Assembly: GCA_000231825.2 (NCBI GenBank)
Contig: JH720360.1
Location: 62,001 to 126,000 of the forward strand
DNA length: 64,000 nt
Source: Tetrahymena elliotti 4EA
Lineage: Eukaryota; Ciliophora; Oligohymenophorea; Hymenostomatida; Tetrahymenidae
Reading direction: 5' to 3'
Under the pieces are notes generated by a model. That model searched no databases. It was not told the origin of the DNA and saw only the letters and a list, made by a program, of their open reading frames with translations. This document shows, piece by piece, positions 38,502-49,991 of this stretch. The stretch's first letter is position 1. The number at the start of each line of letters is the position of its first letter. The translations under genes and the position numbers were made by a program.

Positions 38502-38852
38502 GGATCTATTTCTTTTAAAGAAAAAGAATATCTTCACTTTTAATTTAATCAATATATTTTAGAAATACTTTGAAGATTTATTAATTCATTAGAAGATTTC
38601 AAAGATTTTAACATTACTTTCAAATTTACTAAAGATTGTGTGCGTTTCCAAATAAATTGCTTTCAAAATAATTATTTAATATCTAAAATTTTACAATTTT
38701 CTGAAATAATAGAAGAGGATTTTATCTTAAAAATCTATTTAAATATAAGTCATTATATATGCAAAAATTATCACAATCATAAAATTTTGAAAATAAAAAG
38801 CTATTTAGCATGCAGTTAAATCTTAACAGACTTTCTTCTTAATAATTCAAGT
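38502..38852. other. Spacer between tRNA-Val and LRR gene C
   Basis: This AT-rich stretch lies between the 5' end of the tRNA gene and the 3' end of LRR gene C. It holds no recognisable gene and probably contains the LRR 3' UTR. Confidence 0.5.
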
Positions 38853-40795
38853 TCAAACTTTAATTATAAAGTCTAAACATCTTGTCATCTTTTTACAAAT
38901 AATTTTTCTCTTCAGATTTTACTCTATAGAACCTTCAAAATTAAACCTAAAGCAAAAAAATCTATTTATCAATTAAAATTTTAATCTTTAATACCTTAAA
39001 TCAACTTAAAACTAATAAATTTTAGGATTAGTGTTTGCTAGATTCCCTAAGAAAATAGATGCCAATTCATTTTAAATTCTATTTTTTCTTGATAGAAATT
39101 AGTAAATAAAATTAATGAAGATATATTTTACAGTGCTTTTCAATAAACAAATTTACTTACAATCAAAACCAATCAATATTAAAAATTTGAGTGTATTTTT
39201 TAAAAAAATAAATAAATTTCATCTTAAAAATTTTTAAATTTTTATAAGTAAAATGCTACCGAGGTAAATATTTGGCATGAAGTAATCGATTTATTTTAAA
39301 AAATTTTCAAATTTACCTTTACCAAAAGATTATAATTCATGAAAAAAACTTGTTGATTTATTAAAAATTTTTGCTCTTCAAAAAAAATTAGAATATTCAA
39401 TGATTTTTTTCTTTAAAATATCTTTTTATCAGATTTTTTTTTTCTTATCACAAAATAAACAGAAAATCTATTTTAAGAGATTTTGATATAATTTGCTTTG
39501 TTTTATATTATATATAAGAAATCTTTACTTTAAATCTAGACAGAAAATATTCACTCTACTTAAACTCAATAAGGCTGGCAACTCAACTAAAAACATACCA
39601 TCCAAATAATTTTAACTTAAAAAGGAAGTAAGAATTTAATAGGCTTTGAAAACAAATTACACCACATTCAGTTTAATGATTTTTTTCAGAGGTAATTCTT
39701 ATAAAATTTAGAAAAGAAGGATTAAATCTTGGTCAATTATTCTATTATTGCTTAAAAATATATTTTAGAATATGAAAAAAATATTAATATTTACTCTAAG
39801 TTTATTGACAAATATTATAGAGAAAAATAATATCTTAAAGCCTCGAATAAACTAATTAGCGCCTTTGAATTAATCTACAATTATCTTATTTAATGAATAT
39901 TAAATAAAATTTTTATAAAATTTAAAAGTTATACTTGAAATTTAAATCTATCTTTTGAAGTTGTAGCCAAGTTAGTGATTAGCAAATTAGTGATAGACCT
40001 TATCTCCTGATTTAAGTATCACTGAAACATTGAAAGTATTTAGAAAAATAATAGTATTTTATTTTACCTGATATTCAAAGATATATTCTTCAGATTTTTG
40101 AGCTGTAAGATACTTTAAGAAATATACAGGGCAGCAACATCTGATAACTAGTTTATTCTAATAAGAAATATTAATTTTTAAATATTCTAAATTAATTTAC
40201 CCAATATTGATAGAGAAACTAATTAATTAATTGAAAGGGATAAATTTTATTCTTAGATATTCTAAACCTTCATCATCAATACATGTATTGCTAAATAAAT
40301 TATTTTTTGATTATTCAAATAAAAGTATAAATAAAATCTACCACAAATTTAAGCGAAAATACTTAAGATTTTAACAATGTTAAAGATAATCTAAAAGTAT
40401 ACTCAAATTCTAACAATTCATAAAAGAGCTTGTTCTAATTATTAGAAGAAATCAATAAAAGAGTTTTGAAAATAAAAGTATTTTTTTTTTAATATCTCTT
40501 TTCTGTAAAATTCTTTTAATTTAAATTGTAAAAAATAAAGGTGTTTTTTAAATAATAATATTTGTTACTCAAAATCCAATTCTAAGCTTAAGAGATTTTC
40601 GCATAAAGAAATCTCGCTACCAAGACTTTGTAATTATCTTTAAGATATCTTAGCATTTCTATCATTGAATAATTTATATTATGTCTTATTAAAAAAAGAT
40701 TAAAAGCAAATTTACTTGAGAGATAATTTTAAATAATCATATCCATCTATTGTAAAAAAATTTAAAGCAGCTGTTTCAGGTAAACAATCAAACAT
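38853..40795 (-). CDS. Leucine-rich-repeat protein, one repeat per exon (LRR gene C)
   Basis: A minus-strand gene built of very regular exons. Exon 1 (40795-40716) starts MFDCLPETAALNFF and ends with the LRR strand YLKLSL. The following exons each encode one LRR: 40658-40569 (NAKISQRQLQSLG...LLSLELDF), about 40435-40343, 40290-40201 (NTCIDDEGLEYL), 40157-40068 (INQLSDVAALYI...NLKNISLNI), then near 40020, 39880, 39780 and 39680. Lengths are 90 nt in most, 87 or 93 in others, always with phase-2 introns. Between about 39450 and 39080 the repeats are degenerate or I cannot place the exons. A recognisable repeat returns at about 39055-38970 (NELASIFLGNLANTNPKIYQFQVDL), followed by a 48-nt intron and a basic last exon ending LDFIIKV and TGA at 38853. 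It is probably a protein-binding solenoid; a partly decayed gene cannot be excluded. Confidence 0.7.
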
Positions 40796-40968
40796 CTATT
40801 TTTAGATTTAGAATAATTAATGTTAAGATTTCATTAAGTTAATTAATAATGAAATATCTATGAGATCAATTAAAAATAAAAGATTTTAGAGAAACACTTT
40901 TATTTTACTTTCAAAAACTATCAGTCCTTTGATTTAATTAATTAATTTTAAATAAATAAATAATAAGA
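40796..40968. promoter_or_regulatory. Divergent promoter region between LRR gene C and the zinc-finger-like gene
   Basis: Only 173 nt separate the two start codons, which point away from each other, so this AT-rich stretch must hold both promoters and both 5' UTRs unless transcription starts lie inside genes. I recognise no specific factor site. Confidence 0.5.
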
Positions 40969-41592
40969 ATGAAGTATTATTTATAAACTACAAAATAACA
41001 ATTAAAGAATATTTATCCTTTCCACGATTGCTCTTGTGGAAAAAGCTATAAGAAGCCTTCACCTCTTTATAATCATATAAAAACAGTTCATGATGGAGAT
41101 TTTACAAAATTCAAAATAGATAGGGGAGTGCCTGAAGGAAGATTTTGGAAAATGCACCACTTTGAAAAAAAATATCTAGAAAAAATTTTTGAAAAGTATA
41201 TAAAATATGATTTGTAATAATCAGAAGAGGATATAATCCATAAATTTAAGCAAATAGTCAAAATAATAAATGAAATAGTTTAAAATCATCAAATAGAAAA
41301 TATGAAAAATGAATTATTAAAGCTTAATATTAAATTATAACCAGTTTGGATAAATATTGAAAATGAAAACATTGTAGAAAATATGGAAAGATACTTTTAT
41401 TCATACTTACATTCTAAAAATATTGTTCCAAAATGTCCTGATAAATATGAATAAGATAATGTTTTCAATGAGCTTGCTATTTTTTTAAGAGATACTCAAT
41501 AAGATGAAGATAAATAAAATTTTAAGAAAATTAAGATTGAGGAGTCAGAAATTAATTGTGAAATAAATAAGTCTGAAAATATCGTTTTTTGA
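40969..41592 (+). CDS. Small C2H2-like zinc-finger protein
   Basis: A single open frame (TGA as only stop) of 207 residues. Near the N-terminus, YPFHDCSCGKSYKKPSPLYN followed by HIKTVHDG has the CxC...HxxxxH spacing of a C2H2-like zinc finger, with a Cys-x-Cys start rather than the usual CxxC. Then comes a basic and aromatic patch (RGVPEGRFWKMHHFEKKY), two helical segments rich in Lys/Glu/Ile, and an acidic tail. C2H2 fingers bind nucleic acid or protein; the role of this one is unknown. The start is the first ATG after an A/T-rich leader. The frame stays open for about 110 codons after the TGA, so a short intron removing the stop (donor at 41584, acceptor at 41646) is possible but weakly supported. 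Confidence 0.7.
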
Positions 41593-42154
41593 GCATCAAA
41601 ATTGTCTCAATCGTTTGGTTCCTTTGATAAAAGGTTTTCCCTTTAGATAGATATTTATTTGAAAAAAATATTTAAGCTGATAATAAAAATAATTAAATTA
41701 AATTATCTAAAATGTAAAAAAAATATAGTTAAAACCTAAAATCTTAATGTTTTTAATGTAAACTTTAATAATGTAATAATATTTTATTAAAAACAATTAA
41801 CTGAAGTAAATATTGTCTCTATCTTTAGTGATGCAATTTCAATAGTAAATCTCATAAATAATAAAATAAAGATCGGAAAAATCAGAAAAGTATCCTTTTT
41901 TTAGTCAAATAAAACTTTTTAAGGCTGAATATTTAAAATTGTTAAATAGAAAAGAAAGCTTTTGAAATTAATGACAGGATATACAGCATAGAATAATTAG
42001 AACAAAGTATACAGCTTACAGTTAAATATTTATTAACAGATGAATAAATAACCAGCTGAAATCAACTAGAGAGAAAAAGATAATGATATTGGAATATGAA
42101 CTAATCAAGTTTTAATTAATTTATGATCATATTAAATTTAAAAAGAAAAAAAAT
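41593..42154. other. Region after the zinc-finger-like gene, possibly coding in part
   Basis: This stretch is somewhat less AT-rich than typical spacers here. It has TGA-free runs in several plus frames, including one continuing the upstream gene to about 41928 and another reading RIYSIEQLEQSIQLTVKYLL near 41965-42055. I could not join these into a phased gene, so I leave it unassigned. Confidence 0.35.
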
Positions 42155-42226
42155 GATTCCTCCGAGGTTTGAACTCGGGACCTTCAGTGTGTTAGACTGA
42201 CGTGATAACCACTACACTAAGGAATC
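42155..42226 (-). tRNA. tRNA-Val (AAC), second copy
   Basis: All 72 nt are identical to the tRNA-Val at 38430-38501, including acceptor, D, anticodon (AAC) and T arms. It is on the same strand, 3.7 kb away. A T-run again follows its 3' end on the minus strand. The flanks beyond the gene differ apart from the short T-run side, so the copies are dispersed rather than part of a longer recent duplication. Confidence 0.97.
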
Positions 42227-42470
42227 GCTTGATGAAATATCTAAATACTTACCTTCTTTTGATATTTACTACTTTAAAAATTTAATTTTCAAAATTATTT
42301 TCTATTATTAAGAGTGTTTTATAAAATGAAAAAACTAACTTCTCATTTTATAAATAATTGATTTTTTACATAATTATTTCATTTCTAATATTTTACTTTC
42401 TGAGATAATCAAACAATTTTTATCTCTTTTTTAAGTTTAATATTAAATTATTTTATTTTTAATAAAATTA

Positions 42471-42731
42471 ATGAACATTTTTGAGAAGAAAAAAGCTAAT
42501 GAATTTATGGAATGCTTGATTGAAACTTGTTTAAATTGTCCTTAAATAATTCAGTAAAATACAAATAAATTTTCTAAATTTTATGATTCTTATTAGTTTG
42601 TTTAATTTTATTATTAATCATTTTAATTTTTGTTTTTAATTATTCACAAATATTTTTTAGTTACTTTATTAAATTATCTAATAATAAATGTTTTGTTTGT
42701 TGTTAGTGATTATTTTGAGATAACAAATTGA
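42471..42731 (+). CDS. Possible small protein, unknown
   Basis: With TGA as the only stop, this ATG opens an 86-codon frame. The first 50 residues look protein-like (MNIFEKKKANEFMECLIETC, then LNCPQIIQQ); the last 35 are hydrophobic and may be intron or non-coding sequence. No family is recognised. It could be a first exon of a longer gene or chance, since TGA-free stretches of this length are not rare in such AT-rich DNA. Confidence 0.25.
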
Positions 42732-44277
42732 ACAAGAAAAATAAAATGAGAATAATCTCTCAACTAATAAAATTAATTAATACTTTTTTAGCTCTAACAA
42801 ACAAATTAGATAGATATTAGTCTCATAAAAAGCTTAGATTTTTTGAAGATAGATTTATTTCTGCATGATCAATTTTAATAAAATATGGTAATTTGAAAAT
42901 AGAATTAATATTTCATTTTTGTTTTTTTTAAATAATTTAGGTATTTTAAAAGAGTATATGAACAAAAATAGAGTATTTTCATGATTATATTTTAACAAAT
43001 TCTAAGTAAGTTTTTTTCTCATTTGATTATAAACTCTTCTTTATTTTACTTTGTTAAGCAGTATTAAAATTAAGTTATATTTAGCTCTAAGTAAAAGTAA
43101 TGAGAAACATATTAAATAAATTCATATAAAATATTTATAAAGGTAAAAATAAATTGTTAAAATAGTTTTAAGATAAATTAGTCTTAGGAAATTAGTAAAA
43201 TATGTAATTTATCTTTAATATTTTAAATTAAAATTTATTTAATATTATTCAACTTAATCAGTAACCTAAATTACTAACTTTTATAATAAGACATTTGCTA
43301 AAAAACAGTACAAATATCTTTGTTTACAATTAACTAAGAATATGTTAATTTGAGTAATTACTTTGATTTTCAATCATTTTAATTACATTTTTACACTATT
43401 AAATTATACATTAACGTATATTCATTCACCAATACATAGGGTATTTAAAGGTTAATATTTCAGAATGCTCAGTAAAATAAGATTTTTTAGTTAACACATT
43501 TAAATATATAAATTTTATATAACAAGAATATCTTAAATTAGAAGATTAAATTTTGAAAAATTTAGACTTTTTCTAAAAGTTTTATGGTAAAAATTTACAA
43601 ACAATGGAGGGAGGGGGGGTATTATGCAATTAATTCTCAAGGAATCCTCATAGTTTATTTTGATTTATTTTTTCAATCAGTAAATATTTAAATATTATCA
43701 AAAATTTATTTAGATTTGAATGTGACAATGAATTCAAAAGAATCAAAGCATGATAATAGAAATATAAATGAGATCTGTTGATAATTATTAATAAAATTTA
43801 AAGTAATTTTAAATCCAAATTCCTTTAAAAAATTTAATTAAAAAAAGATCATTTATTCTTTTTAAATCATTAATGGAATTGAGATATATTTTAAAATTTA
43901 TTATTTTATTATTTTTTTAATTTTTTGACTTTTTTTTTACTCATTTAATTTTATCCTTTTAGATATCTTTATATACTATTAGAGATAGAGCTATTAAAAA
44001 TATTTTAAAGCCATATATGTTGAATAATTACTTATACAAACAGATTCTTATAGATATAAAGTAATGAGATGAAGCAAAAGATCTTTTTGAGTATGAAAAC
44101 AAAGTGGAAAAAGTTAATTTTACTATCTTATGTTTCATAATTTAAGAATTTTTTTTGTTATAAATTTGAATATCAAATGATCTAAGAAAAAAAATTTTTT
44201 TACAAAATTACATTTAAACAAGATAATTTGAGTAATCGTGAAACAAAATTAAAAAAATAAGATCAAATAAACTCAAA
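42732..44277. other. Long AT-rich intergenic region with an isolated G tract
   Basis: About 1.5 kb without a supported gene, dominated by A/T runs. The exception is a purine tract GGAGGGAGGGGGGG at about 43606-43619, striking in this composition. The last part is the leader and promoter region of the secreted cysteine-rich protein gene. Confidence 0.6.
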
Positions 44278-46347
44278 ATGAAAATAGTATTTTAATCTCT
44301 TTATATACTTTTAAACTTAGCAATAATATAGATAGCTTAATGCGAATAAGTCATGCTAACAAGCAAGGTTATCTCCTGCCAATATATATACCACTATTAA
44401 ATTTAAATTGATGGTCAAACTAAAGTGAACTTAATTTGTATAGACACTAATACTAAGTTCTAAAAAATATACTAAATAGATTAAAGTGGTAATGTCAGAT
44501 TTGTGTTCTAGCTTGAAGACTCATTAACAAACTAATTAACTTTGAAGTTAAGAGTTCTGTCTCAAAACAAATCTTCTCGAGATTTACTTCACAACATTTA
44601 CTATCTTACAAGAGACTTTAAGCATAACAAAGATGGATGGCCATCTGATTACGTTTCTGGAGAGTTAGGCTATTAAGCAAGTGTAATAAAGTAAGAAGAT
44701 CTCACAAATATGCTTTAGGAATTTTATATGACCAAAGTGCAAAATATATTTAATAATAATCTATGCGATCCTAATACATACAAAGATTGTCAAGTTATTA
44801 ATTTTTACTTGTAAAATGAATTTATTTTCTACACAGTCAAAGCAACATCTAAGACAAATGCTAGTTAGTTTTTTAACCTTTTAGGTAAATTATCTATGTA
44901 AAATGCTAGTGATGAACCTGCAGAAATTAAAGAAATTAATAAAGATCCTAAAATACAAGAAATATCTTTTTGCCCAAATTTAATCATGTTGGCAAGTACA
45001 TTAAGTACTTCAAAGCAATATTTCTTAGTTAGTGGCAATTTTATTGAGAATAAGCAAGGGAATAAATTCTAAAAATGTGTTTAGTTGAACGAGGCTGAAG
45101 ACACATTTATATTGAATGCTTAAGGTACATCTTTTTATTTAGCAAAATTCAACTCAGGTACAAAAGTAATGACTTATACTGTACTTGGAGACTTTCAAAG
45201 CGTTAGTAGAATTCCTGAATATAACTCAGCTCTTATTGTTTAGGGTTCATAAACATTGCTTTACTGCAACGGCTCATAGAAGAGCTTAATAAAGATCTAA
45301 AATACAAATTAAGATTTTTTAGGTGGAGATCTAGAAGATTTATAATAGTTCTACTAAGGCTATTTCTTAGCAAACTTTAAAAATCATAAAAGAGAGATTT
45401 ATTAATTTTAAATGGATGAGAGCACATGTACAGTCTAAAAGTTTATCAAAATGAACCTTATGCCAAGATTTACTAGGCCTATATTTAAAGATTTTGACAT
45501 ATTTACTCCTTATTTTATTTACATCATCAATAGAATGTGTGCTGATGAGGTGTACTTTAAAACTAGTCTCATTGAAAATGAGTATGTTAATGGTTGCTAC
45601 TATGGCATAACAAGGTAATCTAAATAGTCAGATGTATTTTGTAATTTATAGTGTCGTACTTGTGTACCTGAAAATCCTACTAAATGCACTTCCTGTTTCG
45701 TTGAATACGATTCATATTTAGATCCTATTACTTAAACTTGTAAATGTCCAACTGGTTTCTTTATCGAATAGGGGGCTCCTCTAAAATGTAAACCTTGTAT
45801 AAGTGGATGTGATGAATGTATGAATTCAGTATCCTGTAAAACTTGCTCATCTACAAGAGTCTTAAAAAATGGTGTGTGCGAATGTAACTCAAACTAGTAC
45901 TATAATATATTATAAAATGATTGTATAAACCTTCCTGTAAATTGTCAATAATCTAATGTTTTAGGAGAATGCACTCAATGTAAGGATACTTATTTTTTAA
46001 AAAATGGTGCATGTACCTAAGGTTGTAATGGATTTTTATACAAAAATTAATCTTGTGAAGTAACATGTCCAAAAGGAACATTTGAAAATAGTAGCTTAAA
46101 AATATGTTAAGAATGCAACTCTCTTTGTACAGAATGCTCTTCTTTAGATGTTTGCACATTTTGCAAAGACGAAGCTAAATTAGAAGGAAATAAATGTGTA
46201 CCTAAGTGTTCTTCAGGATCTTATCCAGACTCTTCAGAAGCATTTACTTGTCTTCCATGTCATTAAACTTGTAAAACATGTATAGGACCCTTAGAAACAA
46301 CCTGTACTAGTTGTAAAGATGGCTTTTATCGCTTTAAATCAGGATGA
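44278..46347 (+). CDS. Secreted cysteine-rich protein with furin-like repeats
   Basis: A single-exon frame of 689 residues. The first 22 residues (MKIVFQSLYILLNLAIIQIA then QC) form a signal peptide. Residues 23-450 are a lumenal domain with few cysteines that I do not recognise. From about residue 455 the protein is dense in Cys pairs: CNLQCRTCVPENPTKCTSC, CKPCISGCDECMNSVSCKTC, CNSLCTECSSLDVCTFC and CLPCHQTCKTC. These are the furin-like/growth-factor-receptor Cys-rich repeats that are very common in ciliate surface proteins. No transmembrane segment or anchor follows, so the product is likely soluble or shed. The frame ends at TGA where the repeat pattern would normally continue with a cysteine (see findings). 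The partner is unknown. Confidence 0.88.
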
Positions 46348-47014
46348 AAAGTTTATGAAATTGATTCTTTAAAACCTAAGCAAACAAGCAAAAACATAAA
46401 CAAATGAAAATAAAATAAAAAATTCAAGAATTATTAAGGTTATTATATTATTTTAATTTTTTAGATTTATTTTTTTGTAATAAGCATGGTCAAGCATTTT
46501 ATACCATCATATTTGTTAAGGGCATTAAAATTTAATTTAAAAAATACAAAATAAAATAAAAGAAGCTTCTATTATAAAAAGAATATCTATAAATTTTTAT
46601 ATTATTTTGTATTGCCCACTGTATATTGATTGGAGAAGAAGTATTAAAATTCTTAATTGTAAATTTTATCACTAAAGAACAATTTTTAAATTGCTCTAGG
46701 ATTAAAGGATTATTTTAGAGCAAAGTATGATCTAAATTTAACATAAATACTAATCAAAGTGGAAAGAATCAATTTAAAAAATAAATTTATTTTAATTTAA
46801 ACATTTGAAAAAAGTTAAATTGAACTTTAGAGATGATATTTATAAAAATATGGATGTGTTTAGAATAAAATTTATATTTTAAAATGAATAGGTAGGTATA
46901 AAGAATATATTTTTGTCTAAATCATAATTTTATATTAGGATTTATTTTTGATTTACATACCTTTTAATTAATTATAAAAGTATTTATTTTTAAGCAAATT
47001 TCTTTTATATATTT
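46348..47014. other. Convergent intergenic region
   Basis: This spacer separates the 3' ends of two genes for secreted proteins. It is AT-rich and carries no gene that I can support. Confidence 0.55.
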
Positions 47015-47449
47015 TCAATCGAAATATGCAATAATCTTTCTCAATCTTTTTTTCACAATGTTTGAAACACCAAGTTAAGAAACAGGACCATCCTTCTTAA
47101 CATTACCTACATAAATAAATTCTCCAGAATCACTAACTTTATCCAAATTGTATTCATCATTATCTAAGTCAACTCTGTTAAAGAAAATTCTTTTATAATT
47201 GGCAGTAATTTGATATTCTCCATTATCGAATTCTTCAACTGAGGCGTGGAATTCACCAACATCAATAAAATCTCCGTTTGGAGTAGAAATTGAGTCATCC
47301 CATCCTCCTTTATATTAACAGAAATCCTATCCACCATTCTCTTCAATTTCATCCCTAATGATTTCTAAGCTATCGGGATTGAACAAATTTTTAGAAGTAG
47401 CTATAGAAATGATAGCTAAAATCAAAATAAAACTATTAAGCTTTTTCAT
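47015..47449 (-). CDS. Small secreted protein, unknown family
   Basis: A single minus-strand exon of 144 residues. The start MKKLNSFILILAIISIATS is a clear signal peptide. The mature part is acidic (DEIEENGG; DLDNDEYNLDKVSDSG), contains QDFCQYKGGWDDS and a predicted beta-rich stretch (EYQITANYKRIFFNRVDL), and ends in a basic tail KKRLRKIIAYFD before TGA. Only one cysteine remains after the signal. I do not recognise a family. TAA/TAG glutamines break it in the standard code. Its neighbours also encode secreted products. Confidence 0.75.
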
Positions 47450-48662
47450 TTTTAGAAATTTAAGATAACTAATCTTTTTTGTAATTAAATAAATTATATT
47501 TCAATTTTTAGCTCGTTGATCTTTAATTTAAAAGTGCAAAAATAATCAAATCCCTTTACTAATAAACAATTTCATTTCTGATTAAATTTATCAAAAATGT
47601 TATAATCTTTTATAGTTATTTTTATTTAACTATGGATACTGTTCGCAATGACTTTTTTTAAATTATTTGTTTTTTATAGAATGTTTAAATTTAAAATGCT
47701 TTAAAATTAAAAGAGTATTTCTTTTATTTAAGAAGATTAGCTATTATTGAGATATGCATATTAAATTTTTAATAAAGCTGAAATAAAATATAAAGACAGA
47801 AACCAATTTTAAATTTCTTTCTACAAAACAAATACTAAGATATTAATATATTGTCTAAAAATTTGCTCTATCAAATAAATCAGTATTCACTTTTAATTAA
47901 TATAGGAAAATTTATATAAGCCTCTTTTTTTTGATTACTCAAATTTAAGATTTAAGCCCACTTAAACACAAAACATACTCACTAAAGTCATATTATTGCT
48001 CTTCTTATTAATTATTTAAATATTCTTTTATATTTAATATTCAATCACTTTTTAATACTTCAGATCCTATTATTTGTTGTTATATAGAATAAAATTAAAA
48101 TTACAAATCAGTAAGTATTATTTTATAATTTTAGATTTTGCAAATTATTTAATTAATAAAAATGACTATCAATAAAATAAACTTTAACAAATAAAATAGT
48201 TCAAAGTTTAAATATGAGAGTTGATTGAATTGAGTTATAATTTTAATATAAAAATATTTTATGAAAGTTAAGTCTTAAAAATTCAATAAATTTTTTTCTC
48301 TCCATATTAATAAATTTAGATTGATATAATTCAAACTAAATTAAATATGATAGAAAAAATAAAATTAAATCTGCTCAAAATTTTAAAAAGTATTTCATAA
48401 TAAATTGAAATTTATTTCACCAAATTCATTCGGTGGTTTTTTAATTTTTCTTTACAATTATTTTTTAATAGGATGTATTAAAAAAACTCAATTTTTTAGG
48501 ATTTTTTGAAAATTATTTTTATTAAATGTAAATAAAAAACGGAAAAATAAATAGTTACAAGATTTAAGATGAGCTGAGAAATAGTTTTTATTAATTTTTT
48601 TATTTTAAAAGAGAAGAAAAATATTTAAAGAAAGATGATTGAAATGATTGTTGAAATAAAAA
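47450..48662. other. AT-rich intergenic region
   Basis: About 1.2 kb between two minus-strand genes. It should hold the promoter of the small secreted protein and the 3' UTR of the acid phosphatase. I see nothing coding. Confidence 0.55.
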
Positions 48663-49991
48663 TCATAATTAGGCTTGAAGTTCTTCTTAATTATATCTTA
48701 AGTATTTATGATTTTCACTTGAGCAGAAGAAATTAGAATCTATTCCTAAGTAGAAGGATTAAACAAAGTTATTAAGCTCTTCAAGAGAAGAAAGATAAGG
48801 AATATTATATATTTAATTATTATAGACAAACTAAATAGAATTATCCTCGTACAGTTCAATTTGTATATTAGCAGCGAAAGAAGGAGATCCTAAGCAGATT
48901 TCTAGTGGAGTATAAACATAAGGATACTCAAGTACTAAATGATCTTGGTAGTTTAAGAAATAGCTTTCAATGAGACAGCGAGGATTAGTTAAATTTAAAG
49001 CTGTAAAGATCCCATCTAAAGTTATATCATGAGCACTAAATACAGTTAAAGAAGGAGATAATAAAGAATAAGGAGAAGAAGAGAAGATTGCAAGTATTTT
49101 TTGCATTAAGGTTTAAGTTGTTATTTTAACTTGGAGAGGGGAACCATAGAAAGTGTAAATAGCTGAAAAATCATTCATAAATCTTAGAGTATTAAGGAGA
49201 GTTTCATTGGCTAAGATCATTTACAAAGGCTAAGAAATATTACCTTCTATTTAAGATGAAATGATATCATCATATAAAAGGTAAGCATCATAAAATGTGT
49301 TTATTTGGATATTTGTTAAGGCTGTTATATCAGAAACTATTGGATAAAGAAATGAGAACATTTATTTAAAAAAAGGTGAAGTGATTTATATTTTTATTAA
49401 TTCTTTTTATTTTATGCATTCATTTTATCTCCATCCATTCAAAAGAATATCAGAATTATAGTTTGTCTAATATATTTAAATCAAAGACTTTATAATGTCC
49501 AAAAATTGCTCTTCTGTCTGATTTTAGCTTAATCTAGTTTCAGTTTGGCTTTCAAATAATCCTAATAGAAAATATTAGGCACTTTGAATTGTTCGATTGT
49601 AGTTTGTTGAATAAACTTAAATATTTTAGAAAAACTCAGTAGAATTTTATACAAGGTTGGAATATTTCTCATATATTGATTTTCCTAATAATCTAAGTTG
49701 CTCTTTTCCTTTTTCAGTTAAATCCATTCCTTAGCGCTCAGAAGTACGAGCTCCATGACGTTGAATATGAATTAACTTCTTTAACTAGCGAGATGTAGAA
49801 TTTTAGTTGGTTTTTTAAGATGAAGAGTTCAAATTAATTGATGAATCATCTGTTAGATTAATTTTTTTATTTACAAGGTCTTCTAGATAAGTAGAATCAG
49901 TATTATTAAATTATTATTCAGATTAATTTTGTAAAGAATTAGAAACACAAAGTATCAAACTTAATAGTAGAATAAATAGATCTTTTCTCAT
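48663..49991 (-). CDS. Secreted histidine acid phosphatase
   Basis: One uninterrupted minus-strand frame of 442 residues. The signal peptide is MRKDLFILLLSLILCVSNS. A polar Asn/Ser stretch leads to the catalytic motif IQRHGARTSE (residues about 80), the RHGxRxx phosphohistidine loop of the histidine phosphatase superfamily, branch 2. The second hallmark, SAHDITL (about residue 302), supplies the His-Asp acid/base pair. Between them lie helical segments with family features (LTEKGKEQLRLLGKSIYEKY; VYSTNYNRTIQSAQYFLLG, the latter matching the conserved YSTdxxRTxxSA). Such enzymes hydrolyse phosphate monoesters at acid pH in lysosomes or outside the cell; ciliates secrete several. The usual Pro after RHGxRx is Ser here. 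Length fits the family. Confidence 0.93.

Noticed and set aside
39510..39895. A plus-strand TGA-free frame of about 125 codons that reads plausibly as protein
   Set aside because: It lies opposite LRR gene C, whose exons there have exact 87-90-nt lengths, phase-2 introns and clear LRR consensus; the plus frame has no start and no family features.
40586..40700. A first reading of LRR gene C as an F-box-like helical protein
   Set aside because: That reading ignored the intron phase. With the phase-2 junction the exon becomes a perfect LRR, and the apparent F-box disappears.
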